From CAYJHC01 sp964369465 (GTDB taxonomy: Bacteria; Bacillota; Clostridia; Peptostreptococcales; Anaerovoracaceae): 59,051 bases of DNA. The stretch's first letter is position 1; each line of letters begins with the position of its first letter. Positions 1-10,700 of the stretch are shown here, piece by piece. The notes beneath the pieces are model-generated. The model made no database searches, was not told the DNA's origin, and saw nothing but the letters and a program-made list of their open reading frames with translations. Position numbers and translations under genes: made by a program. Location of the stretch: NCBI GenBank assembly GCA_964369465.1, contig CAYJEX010000010.1:1-59051 (forward strand), given 5' to 3'.

Positions 1-18
1 TGCACTAGTCCTATATAT

Positions 19-1461
19 TTATTCGACTATATTCTTTTGTATAAGATCATTTTTTAATTCCCAAAGTTTTGGAGACAAGTCAACATAGTATGTTTGTGGT
101 TTCTCAAATCTAAGCGTTTCTTCCCATAGCGTATCAATTTGAGATTTACAATACTCTTTTATACTTTCAATTGGAGGAGAGTCGTATACACTTTCGCCTT
201 TATCAAATAGCTTGATTCTCAAATTTACAGCTGTAAAGTTTTCCAACCTTTTTCTCTTCCAAATTGCATCTGGGTCAAATATTTCATAATATCCTTCATC
301 GTTTATTGAAGGTGGTTCTTCTCCATGTATCGTGAGAACGTCTGCCAAGGCTTTGCCACTTTCATTATCGTACAGTCTATATACTTCTTTAAAATGCGGG
401 TTTGTAATTTTTTCAACATTCTCACTTATTTTTATTTTAGGTTGAATTGCACCATTCTCCTCTATAGCTACAAGTTTGTACACTCCACCAAAAACAGGTT
501 CTGATTTTGAAGTAATTAATCTCTCTCCTACTCCAAAACTATCTATTTGAGCTCCCTGAGAAAGTAGTTCCCTAATTACATATTCATCAAGTGAGTTTGA
601 AATCACAATAGAGCATTCTTCTAAACCTGCTTCATCTAATAATTTGCGCGCTTGCTTAGACAAATATGTTATATCTCCACTATCTATCCTTATCCCCATT
701 TTCGCAGGTTTCATTTCTTTGAAAACTTTAATTGCAGCAGGGATACCTGATCTTAGTACATTATATGTGTCCACTAGAAGCGTACAATTATTCGGATATA
801 TCTTTGCATATGCCATAAATGCATCATATTCTGTTTTAAACATTTGAACCCAGCTATGCGCCATCGTTCCTAGCGCTGGTATTCCATATTCTCTATCTGC
901 CATTACACATGCTGTTCCTGAGCATCCCCCTATATACGCTGCTCTTGCACCGTATACTGCGGCCGATACTCCATGTGCTCTTCTTGTTCCAAATTCCATC
1001 ACTGGCTTGCCTTCTGCAGCTCTAACTACTCTATTGGCTTTTGTAGCTACCAAGCTTTGATGATTAATTAATAGCAAAGCCATTGTTTCTATAAATTGTG
1101 CTTCTATAACTGGGCCTCTTACTGTTACTATTGGTTCCCCAGGAAAAATAGGTGTCCCTTCACGGACAGCCCATACGTCACATGTAAACTTAAAATTTTT
1201 CAAGTAGTCTAAAAATTTTTCATCGAAGCAATTTTTATTTCTTAAATATTCTATATCTTCTGGGGTAAATGTTAGGCCTTTGATATATTCAATAAATTGC
1301 TCTACTCCTGCCATAATAGCGAAGCCACCACCGTCTGGCATTTTTCTAAAAAACAAATCAAAATAGCCTATTTCATTTTGCATGTCATTTTCGAAGTAGC
1401 CATTGGCCATGGTAAGTTCATAAAAATCAGTTACCATAGTCATGTTTATTTTTTCAACCAT
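19..1461 (-). CDS. pncB: nicotinate phosphoribosyltransferase
   Basis: Converts nicotinate and PRPP to nicotinate mononucleotide, the entry step of NAD salvage in the cytosol. The 480-residue length fits the family. Visible signatures are FGTRRAHG (about 157-164), a glycine-rich stretch with GGCSGTA (178-184), GTMAHSW with His202 at the position expected for the phosphorylated histidine, and DTYNVLRSG further on. The start codon follows AAAGGGGGAAATTA, a strong ribosome binding site. It stands alone, 196 bases downstream of the EamA transporter gene on the same strand. The upstream region holds several palindromes that may be operators. A nicotinamidase-like hydrolase at about 32 kb could supply its substrate, but they are not linked. 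Function is considered secure. Confidence 0.95.
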   Translation of the reverse strand: MVEKINMTMVTDFYELTMANGYFENDMQNEIGYFDLFFRKMPDGGGFAIMAGVEQFIEYIKGLTFTPEDIEYLRNKNCFDEKFLDYLKNFKFTCDVWAVREGTPIFPGEPIVTVRGPVIEAQFIETMALLLINHQSLVATKANRVVRAAEGKPVMEFGTRRAHGVSAAVYGARAAYIGGCSGTACVMADREYGIPALGTMAHSWVQMFKTEYDAFMAYAKIYPNNCTLLVDTYNVLRSGIPAAIKVFKEMKPAKMGIRIDSGDITYLSKQARKLLDEAGLEECSIVISNSLDEYVIRELLSQGAQIDSFGVGERLITSKSEPVFGGVYKLVAIEENGAIQPKIKISENVEKITNPHFKEVYRLYDNESGKALADVLTIHGEEPPSINDEGYYEIFDPDAIWKRKRLENFTAVNLRIKLFDKGESVYDSPPIESIKEYCKSQIDTLWEETLRFEKPQTYYVDLSPKLWELKNDLIQKNIVE

Positions 1462-1517
1462 TAATTTCCCCCTTTACATTTTTGTATTTTAGCTTCTGTA
1501 TTTTGTAGATATGTAGT

Positions 1518-1615
1518 TAATGTATATAATACATTATCAAGTTCGCCTTGTCTATTATTATTTGTATGCAAATATTATTTCATACCCTTTTATCAACATA
1601 TATTTTGACACTGTC
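1518..1615 (-). promoter_or_regulatory. pncB upstream region with three palindromes
   Basis: The region upstream of pncB contains a perfect 7-5-7 inverted repeat, TAATGTATATAATACATTA (1518-1536), a 6-4-6 repeat TATTTGTATGCAAATA (1559-1574), and GACACTGTC (1607-1615). No convincing -35/-10 pair was found. NAD-salvage genes of Firmicutes are often controlled by the niacin-responsive repressor NiaR, so one of these could be its site, but I cannot match them to a remembered consensus with certainty. AT-rich palindromes also arise by chance. Confidence 0.3.
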
Positions 1616-1657
1616 TATCTAACAATTATTTATGCCACACTGTTTATATTTGAATTC

Positions 1658-2596
1658 TTATAACTCACTCTCCAATTTGCTTCTTGTTTCATCCAATTTG
1701 CCCTTTTCTCTAATCACAACACATGCTGCCCCTATTGTAATTACACCTCCAATAATTTGCCATATCCCTAAATTTTCGCCTAGGAATATCCATCCAAAGA
1801 AGGTCGCAGAAACTGGAAGAAAATTAGAGTAAATTGCATTCGTTGTTGGACCAAGGCGACCTATAGCAAAAATGTATATAAAAAATCCTAAGCCAGCACT
1901 CATAAGCCCCAAATATATAACTCCCCAAATAATATCACTTGTGAACATTTCTATTGGCGGAAGATTTCTATACGCAAAGGGTGCTGTAATAATTACCGTA
2001 CATGTCAGCTGCGTAAGTCCTACAGTAACTGCGTGATAGTCTCCTCTTAGCTTACTAGTCACAAAATTATATACATTCCACGCGAGGACTGCTCCTATAC
2101 ATAACGCATACCCAATTATTGTTTCACTATTTATTTTTGCAAAATCTATTCCGATAATAAACCCAACACCTAGGATACTTATTATTATTCCCAAATTTAT
2201 TTTCCAGTTACTTTTCCTCTTATACAAAACCCTTTCTACCGCAATGGAAAGAAGTGGTGTAAAAGTCAATAATATTGTAATCATCGAAACTGGCAAGTAA
2301 TTCAAAGCTTCATATTCGCACCAATAATATAGTATTTCTCCCGTTATAGCACAGAGCACAAAAATTGGAATATGTCGCAAATGGATTTTCCACTTTACTT
2401 TCATTATCGTCTTCATAAATAGAAATAGAATTATTCCAATAGTGTATTTGAAACATACAATTTGCATTGGTTCTAATAAGGATAATGCGTTTTTTGCCAC
2501 TATGTAATCTAATCCCCAAAGTATTACTAAAAGTGACATCAGTAAGTGCGCCACTTTTCTTTGTGGTATTGATGTGTTTTTTGTTTCTACATTCAT
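1658..2596 (-). CDS. EamA/DMT-family membrane transporter
   Basis: A 312-residue integral membrane protein with about ten hydrophobic segments arranged as two EamA repeats. The first repeat carries LLVILWGLDYIVAKNAL near residue 20, a typical opening of the drug/metabolite transporter superfamily; the second repeat ends with GWIFLGENLGIWQIIGGVIT. The substrate cannot be told from sequence; members export amino acids, nucleosides or other small metabolites. It lies 18 bases downstream of uvrA, so it is probably the last gene of the uvrB-uvrA transcript. The ribosome binding site (AAGGAA, about 11 bases from the ATG) is weak, which leaves the exact start a little uncertain. Confidence 0.85.
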   Translation of the reverse strand: MNVETKNTSIPQRKVAHLLMSLLVILWGLDYIVAKNALSLLEPMQIVCFKYTIGIILFLFMKTIMKVKWKIHLRHIPIFVLCAITGEILYYWCEYEALNYLPVSMITILLTFTPLLSIAVERVLYKRKSNWKINLGIIISILGVGFIIGIDFAKINSETIIGYALCIGAVLAWNVYNFVTSKLRGDYHAVTVGLTQLTCTVIITAPFAYRNLPPIEMFTSDIIWGVIYLGLMSAGLGFFIYIFAIGRLGPTTNAIYSNFLPVSATFFGWIFLGENLGIWQIIGGVITIGAACVVIREKGKLDETRSKLESEL

Positions 2597-2614
2597 GAAA
2601 ATTTTTTCCTTTTT

Positions 2615-5449
2615 CTATTTCAATACATTATTTAAAAACTGCCCCGTGTAAGAGTTTTTGCATTCTGCAATTTTTTCTGGGGTCCCAGTTGCAATAACAG
2701 TTCCTCCTCTTATTCCTCCATCTGGTCCTAAATCAATTATATGGTCTGCTCTTTTTATTACATCTAAGTTATGCTCTATTATTACTGCTGTGTTACCGCC
2801 ATCTACTAATTTGTCAATAACTTTTGTCAACTTATCTACATCTGCAAAGTGAAGTCCCGTTGTAGGTTCATCCAATATATATAATGTCTTTCCTGTGCTT
2901 CTTTTTGAAAGCTCTGAAGCTATTTTTATTCTCTGTGCTTCTCCTCCCGACAACTGCGTAGATGGTTGGCCTAGTTTTATATAACCTAGCCCCACTTCTT
3001 CGAGGGTTTCCATTTGTCTTTTGATAGCTGGAATGTTTTCGAAAAATTCTAGAGCTTCCGACACTGTAGTATCTAAAACTTCAAAAATATTTTTGCCTTT
3101 GTATCTAACCTCCAACGTTTCTTTGTTATACCTTTTCCCCTTGCACGCTTCACACGTCACATATACATCTGGCAAAAAGTGCATTTCTATTTTTATTATT
3201 CCATCTCCATTACAAGCTTCGCATCTTCCACCTTTCACATTAAAGCTAAATCTTCCTTTGTTGTACCCTTTCATCTTTGATTCAGGTAACTGAGCATAAA
3301 GATCTCTTATATGATTAAACACTCCTGTATAAGTTGCTGGATTAGACCTAGGCGTTCTACCAATTGGAGATTGGTCTATATTTATCACCTTATCGATATT
3401 TTCAATTCCTTCAATTTTTTTGCACTTACCTGGTTTGTCTTTTGTTTTATTAACAATGCTTGCTATTCCTTTGTATATTATTTCGTTAACTAAGCTACTT
3501 TTTCCAGACCCTGAAACTCCTGTCACACATACAATTTCTCCTAGCGGAATTTCTACATCTACAGACTTTAAATTGTTTTCAGAAGCACCTATGATTTTTA
3601 ACACATTCCCATTTCCAGTTCTTCTTTCTGATGGAACAGTAATTGATTTTTCTCCTTTTAGATATTGCCCTGTAATTGATTTTGGACAAGCAATTATATC
3701 TTGTACAGTTCCCTCAGCTACTATTTCCCCTCCGTGAATTCCTGCTTTCGGACCAATGTCTATTATATAATCCGCTTTATATATTGTGTCTTCATCGTGT
3801 TCGACTACAATTAATGTATTCCCTAAATCTGTTAGTTTTCTAAGAGCTACAAGTAGTTTCTCATTATCTTTTTGATGTAAGCCAATGCTTGGTTCATCAA
3901 GAATATACAAAACACCAACTAATCCCGAGCCTATTTGTGTTGCCAATCGTATTCTTTGAGATTCCCCTCCGCTTAATGTGCTTGCTCCTCTCGATAAGTT
4001 CAAATAGTCTAACCCAACATTCACAAGAAATCCCAACCTACCTTTTATTTCTTTTAAAATTTGCTCTCCAATCACTTTTTCTTTCTCAGTCATTATTGTT
4101 TCAATTTCAGAAATAAAATCTAACGCCTGCAAAATATGCATGTCTGAAATATCTGCAATGTTTTTTTCTTTGATTTTTACCGCCAAAACTTCTTGCTTCA
4201 ATCTTTTACCTTGACATACTGTACATGTTTTTTTTGACATGAATTGCTCTGTCTTATCCTTAATATAGTCAGAATTTGTTTCAATGTATCTTCTCTTTAT
4301 ATTATTTATCAATCCTTCAACTACATAATTCATTTGAGATTTTGTTCCAGTGCTTTTGCTAGTATAAGTGTATTTCAGTTTTCTCTCGCCTGTTCCATAT
4401 AACAGTTCCTTCACAAAATCGGGTGGTAAATCTTCAAATGGCAAATTTAAATCCGCATTATGTTCTTCTGCTAACGCATTTATCATCTGAGTATAGAACC
4501 CGCCCATTTCCAAACTGTTAAATAAATTCGATAAAGCACCCTCTTTAATCGAAATATTTTTGTTTGGAATAATCAAATCTTCATCAATATGCTGATTAAA
4601 ACCTAACCCTGAGCACTCAGGACACGCTCCAAAAGGAGTGTTAAACGAAAACATTCTAGGTTCTAATTCTTCAATTGTTACACCATGTACTGGACACGAT
4701 AATTTTGTAGAGTATAGTTTGTCTTCCGCATCAACATAATTAACAATCATAAGACCTTCGCCATGTTCTAAAGCTAATTCTACAGCTTCACTTAATCTGC
4801 TTTCTATTCCATCTTTTATAACTAATCTATCAACTACAATTTCAATTGAATGTTTTATGTTTTTTTCTAGCTTAACCTCTTCATCAATTATATCGTAAAT
4901 TTCTCCATCAATTCTAGCTCTTGTAAATCCTTCTCTTTTTATTTTGTCCAATACTTTTTCATGCTCGCCTTTTCTTTGTCTAACTATTGGACTTAATATG
5001 ATTGTTTTTGTTCCTTCTTTGTTATTCAATATTTCTTCAACAATTTGGTCTAATGTTTGGCTTTTTATTTCTCTCCCACATATATGGCAATGTGGTATTC
5101 CAACCCTAGCAAATAGTAACCTTAGATAATCGTGTATTTCTGTTACGGTACCTACTGTGGATCTTGGGTTTCTACTAGAAGTTTTTTGGTCTATTGATAT
5201 TGCAGGCGAAAGTCCTTCAACAGACTCTACTTTTGGTTTTTCCATTTGTCCCAAAAACTGTCTTGCATACGCAGATAAACTTTCTACGTATCTTCTTTGT
5301 CCTTCTGCATAAATCGTATCAAAAGCCAAGGATGATTTGCCAGATCCTGATAGCCCTGTGAAAACTACCATCTTATCTCTTGGAATAGTTACATCTACGT
5401 TCTTTAAATTATGTTCTTTTGCTCCTTTAACTACTAAGTCTTTTGTCAT
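2615..5449 (-). CDS. uvrA: excinuclease ABC subunit A
   Basis: DNA-damage recognition ATPase of nucleotide excision repair; it loads UvrB onto lesions. The 944 residues match the family. Two ABC ATPase modules are seen: Walker A GLSGSGKSS at about 32-40 and GVSGSGKSS in the second half, each with a signature (LSGGESQRI, LSGGEAQRI). Zinc-binding cysteines occur at CPVHG/CPECSG and CEACNG/CEACKG, the second set being the DNA-binding zinc module. The start follows AGAGGAAAC. It is 40 bases downstream of uvrB, forming the usual uvrBA pair, and is followed closely by a transporter gene. Confidence 0.97.
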   Translation of the reverse strand: MTKDLVVKGAKEHNLKNVDVTIPRDKMVVFTGLSGSGKSSLAFDTIYAEGQRRYVESLSAYARQFLGQMEKPKVESVEGLSPAISIDQKTSSRNPRSTVGTVTEIHDYLRLLFARVGIPHCHICGREIKSQTLDQIVEEILNNKEGTKTIILSPIVRQRKGEHEKVLDKIKREGFTRARIDGEIYDIIDEEVKLEKNIKHSIEIVVDRLVIKDGIESRLSEAVELALEHGEGLMIVNYVDAEDKLYSTKLSCPVHGVTIEELEPRMFSFNTPFGACPECSGLGFNQHIDEDLIIPNKNISIKEGALSNLFNSLEMGGFYTQMINALAEEHNADLNLPFEDLPPDFVKELLYGTGERKLKYTYTSKSTGTKSQMNYVVEGLINNIKRRYIETNSDYIKDKTEQFMSKKTCTVCQGKRLKQEVLAVKIKEKNIADISDMHILQALDFISEIETIMTEKEKVIGEQILKEIKGRLGFLVNVGLDYLNLSRGASTLSGGESQRIRLATQIGSGLVGVLYILDEPSIGLHQKDNEKLLVALRKLTDLGNTLIVVEHDEDTIYKADYIIDIGPKAGIHGGEIVAEGTVQDIIACPKSITGQYLKGEKSITVPSERRTGNGNVLKIIGASENNLKSVDVEIPLGEIVCVTGVSGSGKSSLVNEIIYKGIASIVNKTKDKPGKCKKIEGIENIDKVINIDQSPIGRTPRSNPATYTGVFNHIRDLYAQLPESKMKGYNKGRFSFNVKGGRCEACNGDGIIKIEMHFLPDVYVTCEACKGKRYNKETLEVRYKGKNIFEVLDTTVSEALEFFENIPAIKRQMETLEEVGLGYIKLGQPSTQLSGGEAQRIKIASELSKRSTGKTLYILDEPTTGLHFADVDKLTKVIDKLVDGGNTAVIIEHNLDVIKRADHIIDLGPDGGIRGGTVIATGTPEKIAECKNSYTGQFLNNVLK

Positions 5450-5489
5450 TTTGTTTCCTCTTTATTTGTGCTTTATCTAATCGTTTTAT

Positions 5490-7472
5490 CTATATTTTCG
5501 CTTTATACTCAAACAGTTTTTCTCGCAGAATTACAGCTTTTTCAAATTGCAACGCTGCTGCGGCTTCTTTCATTTCTTTTTCGATTGTTTTTACATAATC
5601 TATTAATTCTTTTTTTGTCAATTCCTCTGGAAGCTTGTCATCGTATATTTCTAATTTTGATTTTGTATCATCTTTTTTCGTTGCTTCTATAACATCTCTA
5701 ATTGATTTTCGAATGCTTTCAGGAGTTATTCCATTAAGTTCATTATATTCTTGCTGTATTTTTCTACGTCTATCAGTTTCTTGAATAGCAAGTTTCATCG
5801 CTTTGCTTTCCCTATCAGCATACATAATTACTCTACTGTCTACATTTCTTGCTGCTCTACCTATTGTCTGAATCAAAGAAGTTTCTGTTCTCAAAAATCC
5901 TTCTTTATCTGCATCTAATATAGCAACCAATCCTACTTCTGGTATATCTAATCCCTCTCTTAACAAGTTTATACCCACCAAAACATCAAACACACCTAGC
6001 CTTAGATCACGAATTATTTCAAGTCTTTCTAACGTATCTATGTCCGAGTGCAAATATTTTGCCTTTACACCTGCCTCGACAAGAAACGATGTAAGACTTT
6101 CTGACATTTTTTTTGTCAAGGTTGTTACTAAAGTTCTATTTCCATTTTGTGATACTTCTTTTATTTCTCCAATTAAATGATCTATTTGGCCTTCCGTTTT
6201 CTGTATATGTATCACAGGATCCAAAAGTCCTGTAGGTCTAATTATTTGCTCCGCACTAATTCCATCACTTTTTTCTACCTCATATTCTGCTGGTGTAGCA
6301 GAGACAAATAATATTCTTTTTGCTAATTCTTCAAACTCCGCAAATTTAAGCGGCCTATTGTCAAGAGCTGATGGCAGTCTAAATCCATATTCAACCAAAG
6401 ACTCTTTTCTTGATTTGTCTCCATGATACATAGCTCTAAGTTGTGGTAGCATTACATGTGACTCATCAATTATTATTAAAAAATCTTCTGGAAAGTAATC
6501 GATCAATGTAAATGGTCTCGTCCCTGATGGTAACCCATTTAGGTGTCTAGAGTAGTTTTCTATTCCTTTACATTGCCCAATTTCTCTAAGCATTTCCAAA
6601 TCATAGCGTGTTCTTTGCTCTATTCTCTGTGCTTCGAGCAACATTCCTCTATCTTTGAACCATTCTAGTCTTTCTTCCAATTCCTTTTCTATACTTTTTA
6701 CAGCTTGCTCCATTTTTTCTTTACTTGTCACATAATGAGAAGCCGGATAAATCGCCACATGATTTCTTTTTCCAACAATCTCACCAGTCAAAGAATTGAA
6801 TTCCTTAATGCTTTCTATTTCGTCTCCAAAAAGTTCTATTCTAACAGGATTTTCCGCTCCCGCTGGAAAAACATCAATTATATCTCCTCTAACTCTAAAG
6901 TTTCCTCTATCAAAGTCTATATCATTTCTACCATACTGTATTTCCACTAATTTTCTAAGTATGCTTTCTCTCGTTCTTTCCATTCCTGGTCTTAAACTGA
7001 GCGTTTCATTTTCATAATCAACAGGGCTTCCCAAGCCGTAGATACAAGAAACACTCGCGACAATTATCACATCTTTTCTTTCTGCCAAAGCACCTGTTGC
7101 AGAGTGCCTAAGTTTTTCTATTTCACTATTTATATCAGAGTCTTTTTCTATATATGTATCTGTCGAAGCAACATATGCTTCTGGCTGATAATAATCGTAA
7201 TATGACACAAAATACTCCACCGCATTGTCAGGAAAAAACTCTTTAAATTCTCCATGAAGTTGAGCCGCCAAGGTTTTATTATGAGAAATGATTAAAGTCG
7301 GTTTATTTGTTCTCTCAATAATGTTTGCCATTGTAAATGTTTTTCCAGAACCCGTAACACCTAATAACACTTGGCTTTCTTTTCCATTGTTTATTCCATC
7401 AACTAAGTCATCTATAGCTTGTGGCTGGTCGCCACTAGGTAAAAAATCTGATTTTATTTTAAAATTTGGCAC
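5490..7472 (-). CDS. uvrB: excinuclease ABC subunit B
   Basis: Helicase-like damage-verification subunit that receives DNA from UvrA and recruits UvrC. Walker A is GVTGSGKT; the beta-hairpin region YYDYYQPEAYV is intact; helicase motif IGRAARN and a C-terminal UVR domain (ending LQFEKAVILREKL) are present. An upstream ATG at 7517 would add 15 residues, but family members begin almost directly at the (F)KIKSDF-PSGDQPQAI block. A GTG at 7472 gives exactly that and is preceded by GGAG at seven bases, so I take GTG as the start (660 residues). First gene of uvrB-uvrA-transporter. Confidence 0.96.
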   Translation of the reverse strand: MPNFKIKSDFLPSGDQPQAIDDLVDGINNGKESQVLLGVTGSGKTFTMANIIERTNKPTLIISHNKTLAAQLHGEFKEFFPDNAVEYFVSYYDYYQPEAYVASTDTYIEKDSDINSEIEKLRHSATGALAERKDVIIVASVSCIYGLGSPVDYENETLSLRPGMERTRESILRKLVEIQYGRNDIDFDRGNFRVRGDIIDVFPAGAENPVRIELFGDEIESIKEFNSLTGEIVGKRNHVAIYPASHYVTSKEKMEQAVKSIEKELEERLEWFKDRGMLLEAQRIEQRTRYDLEMLREIGQCKGIENYSRHLNGLPSGTRPFTLIDYFPEDFLIIIDESHVMLPQLRAMYHGDKSRKESLVEYGFRLPSALDNRPLKFAEFEELAKRILFVSATPAEYEVEKSDGISAEQIIRPTGLLDPVIHIQKTEGQIDHLIGEIKEVSQNGNRTLVTTLTKKMSESLTSFLVEAGVKAKYLHSDIDTLERLEIIRDLRLGVFDVLVGINLLREGLDIPEVGLVAILDADKEGFLRTETSLIQTIGRAARNVDSRVIMYADRESKAMKLAIQETDRRRKIQQEYNELNGITPESIRKSIRDVIEATKKDDTKSKLEIYDDKLPEELTKKELIDYVKTIEKEMKEAAAALQFEKAVILREKLFEYKAKI

Positions 7473-7580
7473 TTCGATTCTCCATATTTCTTCCACACTA
7501 AAACACAACAAAAACACATATTCACATCATTATTGTTATGATATAAACTGAGTTTTGCATATATTTTCCTATTCAATAAT

Positions 7581-7643
7581 ATTATATCATACATAATATA
7601 TGTAACTCTACATCATTATAAAACAAATGTTCTAAGTAGAAAA
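7581..7643 (-). promoter_or_regulatory. candidate uvrB promoters with LexA-like box
   Basis: Read on the minus strand, a box GAACATTTGTTT (7621-7632) fits the Gram-positive LexA pattern GAAC-N4-GTTY. It lies directly upstream of a TATAAT (7615-7620), with a poor -35 (TTTTCT) at 7638-7643, so a bound repressor would cover the spacer. A second, proximal extended -10, TGATATAAT, sits at 7581-7589. SOS control of uvrBA is well known in Firmicutes; the box here is one step from consensus, so this is a prediction. Confidence 0.45.
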
Positions 7644-7702
7644 TTTTTTCACTTTATTTCATTTTTTCTCAATAGAATTTCTCTATAATTCCACCTCCTT
7701 TT

Positions 7703-7731
7703 TTGCCAGAAAATTGTATTTGTGTTATAAT
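7703..7731 (+). promoter_or_regulatory. promoter of class A PBP gene
   Basis: TTGCCA (7703-7708), a 17-base spacer, and extended -10 TGT-TATAAT (7723-7731) form a strong sigma-A-type promoter about 40 bases before the start codon. It shares the roughly 300-base intergenic region with the divergent uvrB promoters. Confidence 0.7.
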
Positions 7732-7771
7732 AAAGTTGTATAAATTTGATTGAAAAAATGAGGTGACCAAG

Positions 7772-10700
7772 TTGAATAATAAAATATACCCTAACGATCC
7801 AAGTTTAAAGTTCCATGAAAGGCCGAACAATAGTAATACGCCAGACAAAAAACAATCTGTAGAAGAAGATCCTTTTTTGACAAGCCTTTTTGAAAATGCA
7901 GGAGATAACTCAAGCTCTTCCTCAAATTCACAAAGCATGTTTTCATCTTTTAATGAGACATATTCACCAAATACGGATATTCCTTCTTCTCAAAACTCAA
8001 ATTTAAACGAGGATTCAACTCTAAATGAGCTTTTTGGAGATGAAAAGCAATACAACACTGCTTCTTCTCCCCAAAATATAAATAGAACTCCAAGTGATAT
8101 TACTAGTCATAACCCGATTAGTTCAAACAGCGATCCAAGTGCAGGCACGCAATTCTTTTCAAAAAAAGAAGTTTCAGAAGAATTATCTAAAAAGCCTTCT
8201 CCAAAACAGGCTTCATCTAGTTACACATATTCTTCTAATTATGATCCTAACGATCCACTTGCAATCTACGATGAATTAGAATCGAACAAAATAAATGAGA
8301 AATCTCCTCTTCCTCCAAAGTCAAAAGTGAGAAAGATTTTCAAACTTATCATTTTAGCAGGCCTTGCAATGTTCTGCTACTTGGCAATTTTTGCATCATC
8401 AGTAATCTCAGTTACGCCAAAAGTTGACCCAAGCAACTTGTATTCATATTTGAATTCAAGTTCTGTAATATATGATGACAAAGGAGTGGCTGTAGGAAAC
8501 GTATCGTTTAACGAAGGTAGCCGAGTAATTATCGAATACGAAGATATACCTGAAGATATGGTAAATGCTATCATAGCAATTGAAGATAAGACATTTTGGG
8601 AACATAGTGGTTTCAATATCACTCGAATGGTTGGAGCTGTTTTAGAGAGTGTTTTTGGAGGAGGTTCTATCTCGGGTACAAGTACTCTTACACAGCAGTT
8701 GGCAAGAAATGTTTACTTAACAGAAACTATGAGCGTGAGATCTCTTAGTCGAAAAGTATCTGAAGCATATTATGCAATAGTTTTGGAAACAACTCTAGAA
8801 AAAGAAGACATTGTCGAAGCATATTTGAACACAGTATTCCTAGGATACAACTCATACGGGATAGAAGCAGCAGCACAATCTTACTTTTCAAAACCTGCTA
8901 GTGAGCTAACTTTATTAGAAGCTGCATCTTTTGCAGCAATTCCAAAAGCTCCAAGTTCTTATGCTCTAGTCGAACAAGTTGATATGCGTTATGTAGACGA
9001 TACGGTAGATCCAAAAGACATTCTTGACGAAGCAAACAATTACGTATACTTATACAACGGTGATACCTCCGAGGAGAGACGTGATCTCGTTTTAACGAGC
9101 ATGGAAGACCAAGGATATATTGATGAAGCTACGTTGAACAAAACATTAGAAATGGATCTCCACGATGATATCGACCCTATAACTTCTGCCGAAACCAATG
9201 TTACCTCATATTTTGGTGATTACATCATTTCCGAAGTTTCTGACGATTTGATTACAGCAGGCTATGATCCTGAACATGTTCACAACTTAATATATGGTGG
9301 TGGATTGCACATATACTCTACAATGAATACGCAAGCACAAAGAGCCATCCTAGAAGATTTCAACGATGACAGCAACTACCCATCACTCGTTTCAATTTCA
9401 TACGATTCAGACGACAACATTTTGAATGATTATGGCAATCCTGTTTTATATCCTCTAGAAAGTTACATTTCGGACGGATTATTCACACTAAAAAGCAGCG
9501 AATACAAAATGGACGATTCCGGAAACCTTACAATATTAGCTGGAAATCGATTAAAGTTTTACGAAACAACAATAAGCGAAGGAATTGATTATAGTGTTGA
9601 ATTTAGGCCTATGTATGTATTCAGAGACGGAGATCTTCACACTATTGAAACAGGATACTTATTAATTCCTCAAATTTATAAAACAATTGATGCAGATGGA
9701 AATCTAGTTGTTGACTCTTCCTTCTTTACTGATTATCCTGATTTCTTCGTGAAGTCTGGGGACAATTACACTGTAGAGCGTGGGAACTATCTACTACAAC
9801 AAGAAGTAGTCCAACCTCAATCTGCTATGGTAATTACAGATTATCGTACAGGGCAAATAAAAGCTATGGTTGGTGGAAGAGGAATCACAGGAGGTTTACT
9901 ATATAACAGAGCAATCAATCCTAGACAGCCTGGTTCAACGATTAAACCTCTTTCCACATATTCTGCAGCACTTCAAATTGGAGCAGAAGCTGCTGCCAAA
10001 GGAGAACCTTTAGAATATATTCCTCATGACGAAAAAGATTATATTGAATTTTTCGGCACTTATTGGACTGCAAGTTCAACTATAAACGATATTCCTTTAG
10101 TTAAGGAAGACTGGCCTCAGAACTACAACCAAAAATATGAAGGTCCTATGACAATGCGCCATGGGCTTAGTATATCTGCAAACACAACTGCAGTTCGTGT
10201 ATTTAACCACGTAGGTGCAGAAAGAGCAGCTGAGCAACTTAAAAAATACGGTATAACAACTGTCAACGAAGACCCAGTAAATGGAGACATGAGTGCTGCT
10301 GCACTATCTTTAGGAGGTATGACAATAGGAATTTCTCCACTTGAACTAGCTAGTGCATTTGGAGTTTATGGCAACGAAGGAGAATATATAGAACCTGTAT
10401 CATATACAAAAGTTGTCGACTCACAAGGGAACGTGCTCCTAGAAGATCCAAAACAAGATACAATCCAAACGCTAGATCCAGGAGTATCATTCATTATGAG
10501 AGATATGCTAAGAGATGCAGCCATAGGTATGTCTGGTTATGATGTTGCAGGAAAAACAGGAACGACTGGCTCTCAATATGATATATGGTTCGGAGGTATA
10601 AACGAGTACTATACAGGAGCTGTATGGATTGGTTCTGATATTAATATTTCACTTAGTACTATGAGTTCAATGGCCTCGGCATTATGGAGAGAAGTAATGG

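Noticed and set aside
7690..7701. Ribosome-binding-like AAGGAGGTGG on the minus strand in the uvrB/PBP intergenic region
   Set aside because: No start codon with an open frame follows; the nearest ATG reaches a stop after one codon.
7669..7938. Minus-strand frame of about 89 codons overlapping the start of the PBP gene
   Set aside because: It covers the PBP promoter and N-terminal coding region, has no recognisable protein features and no proper start signal.
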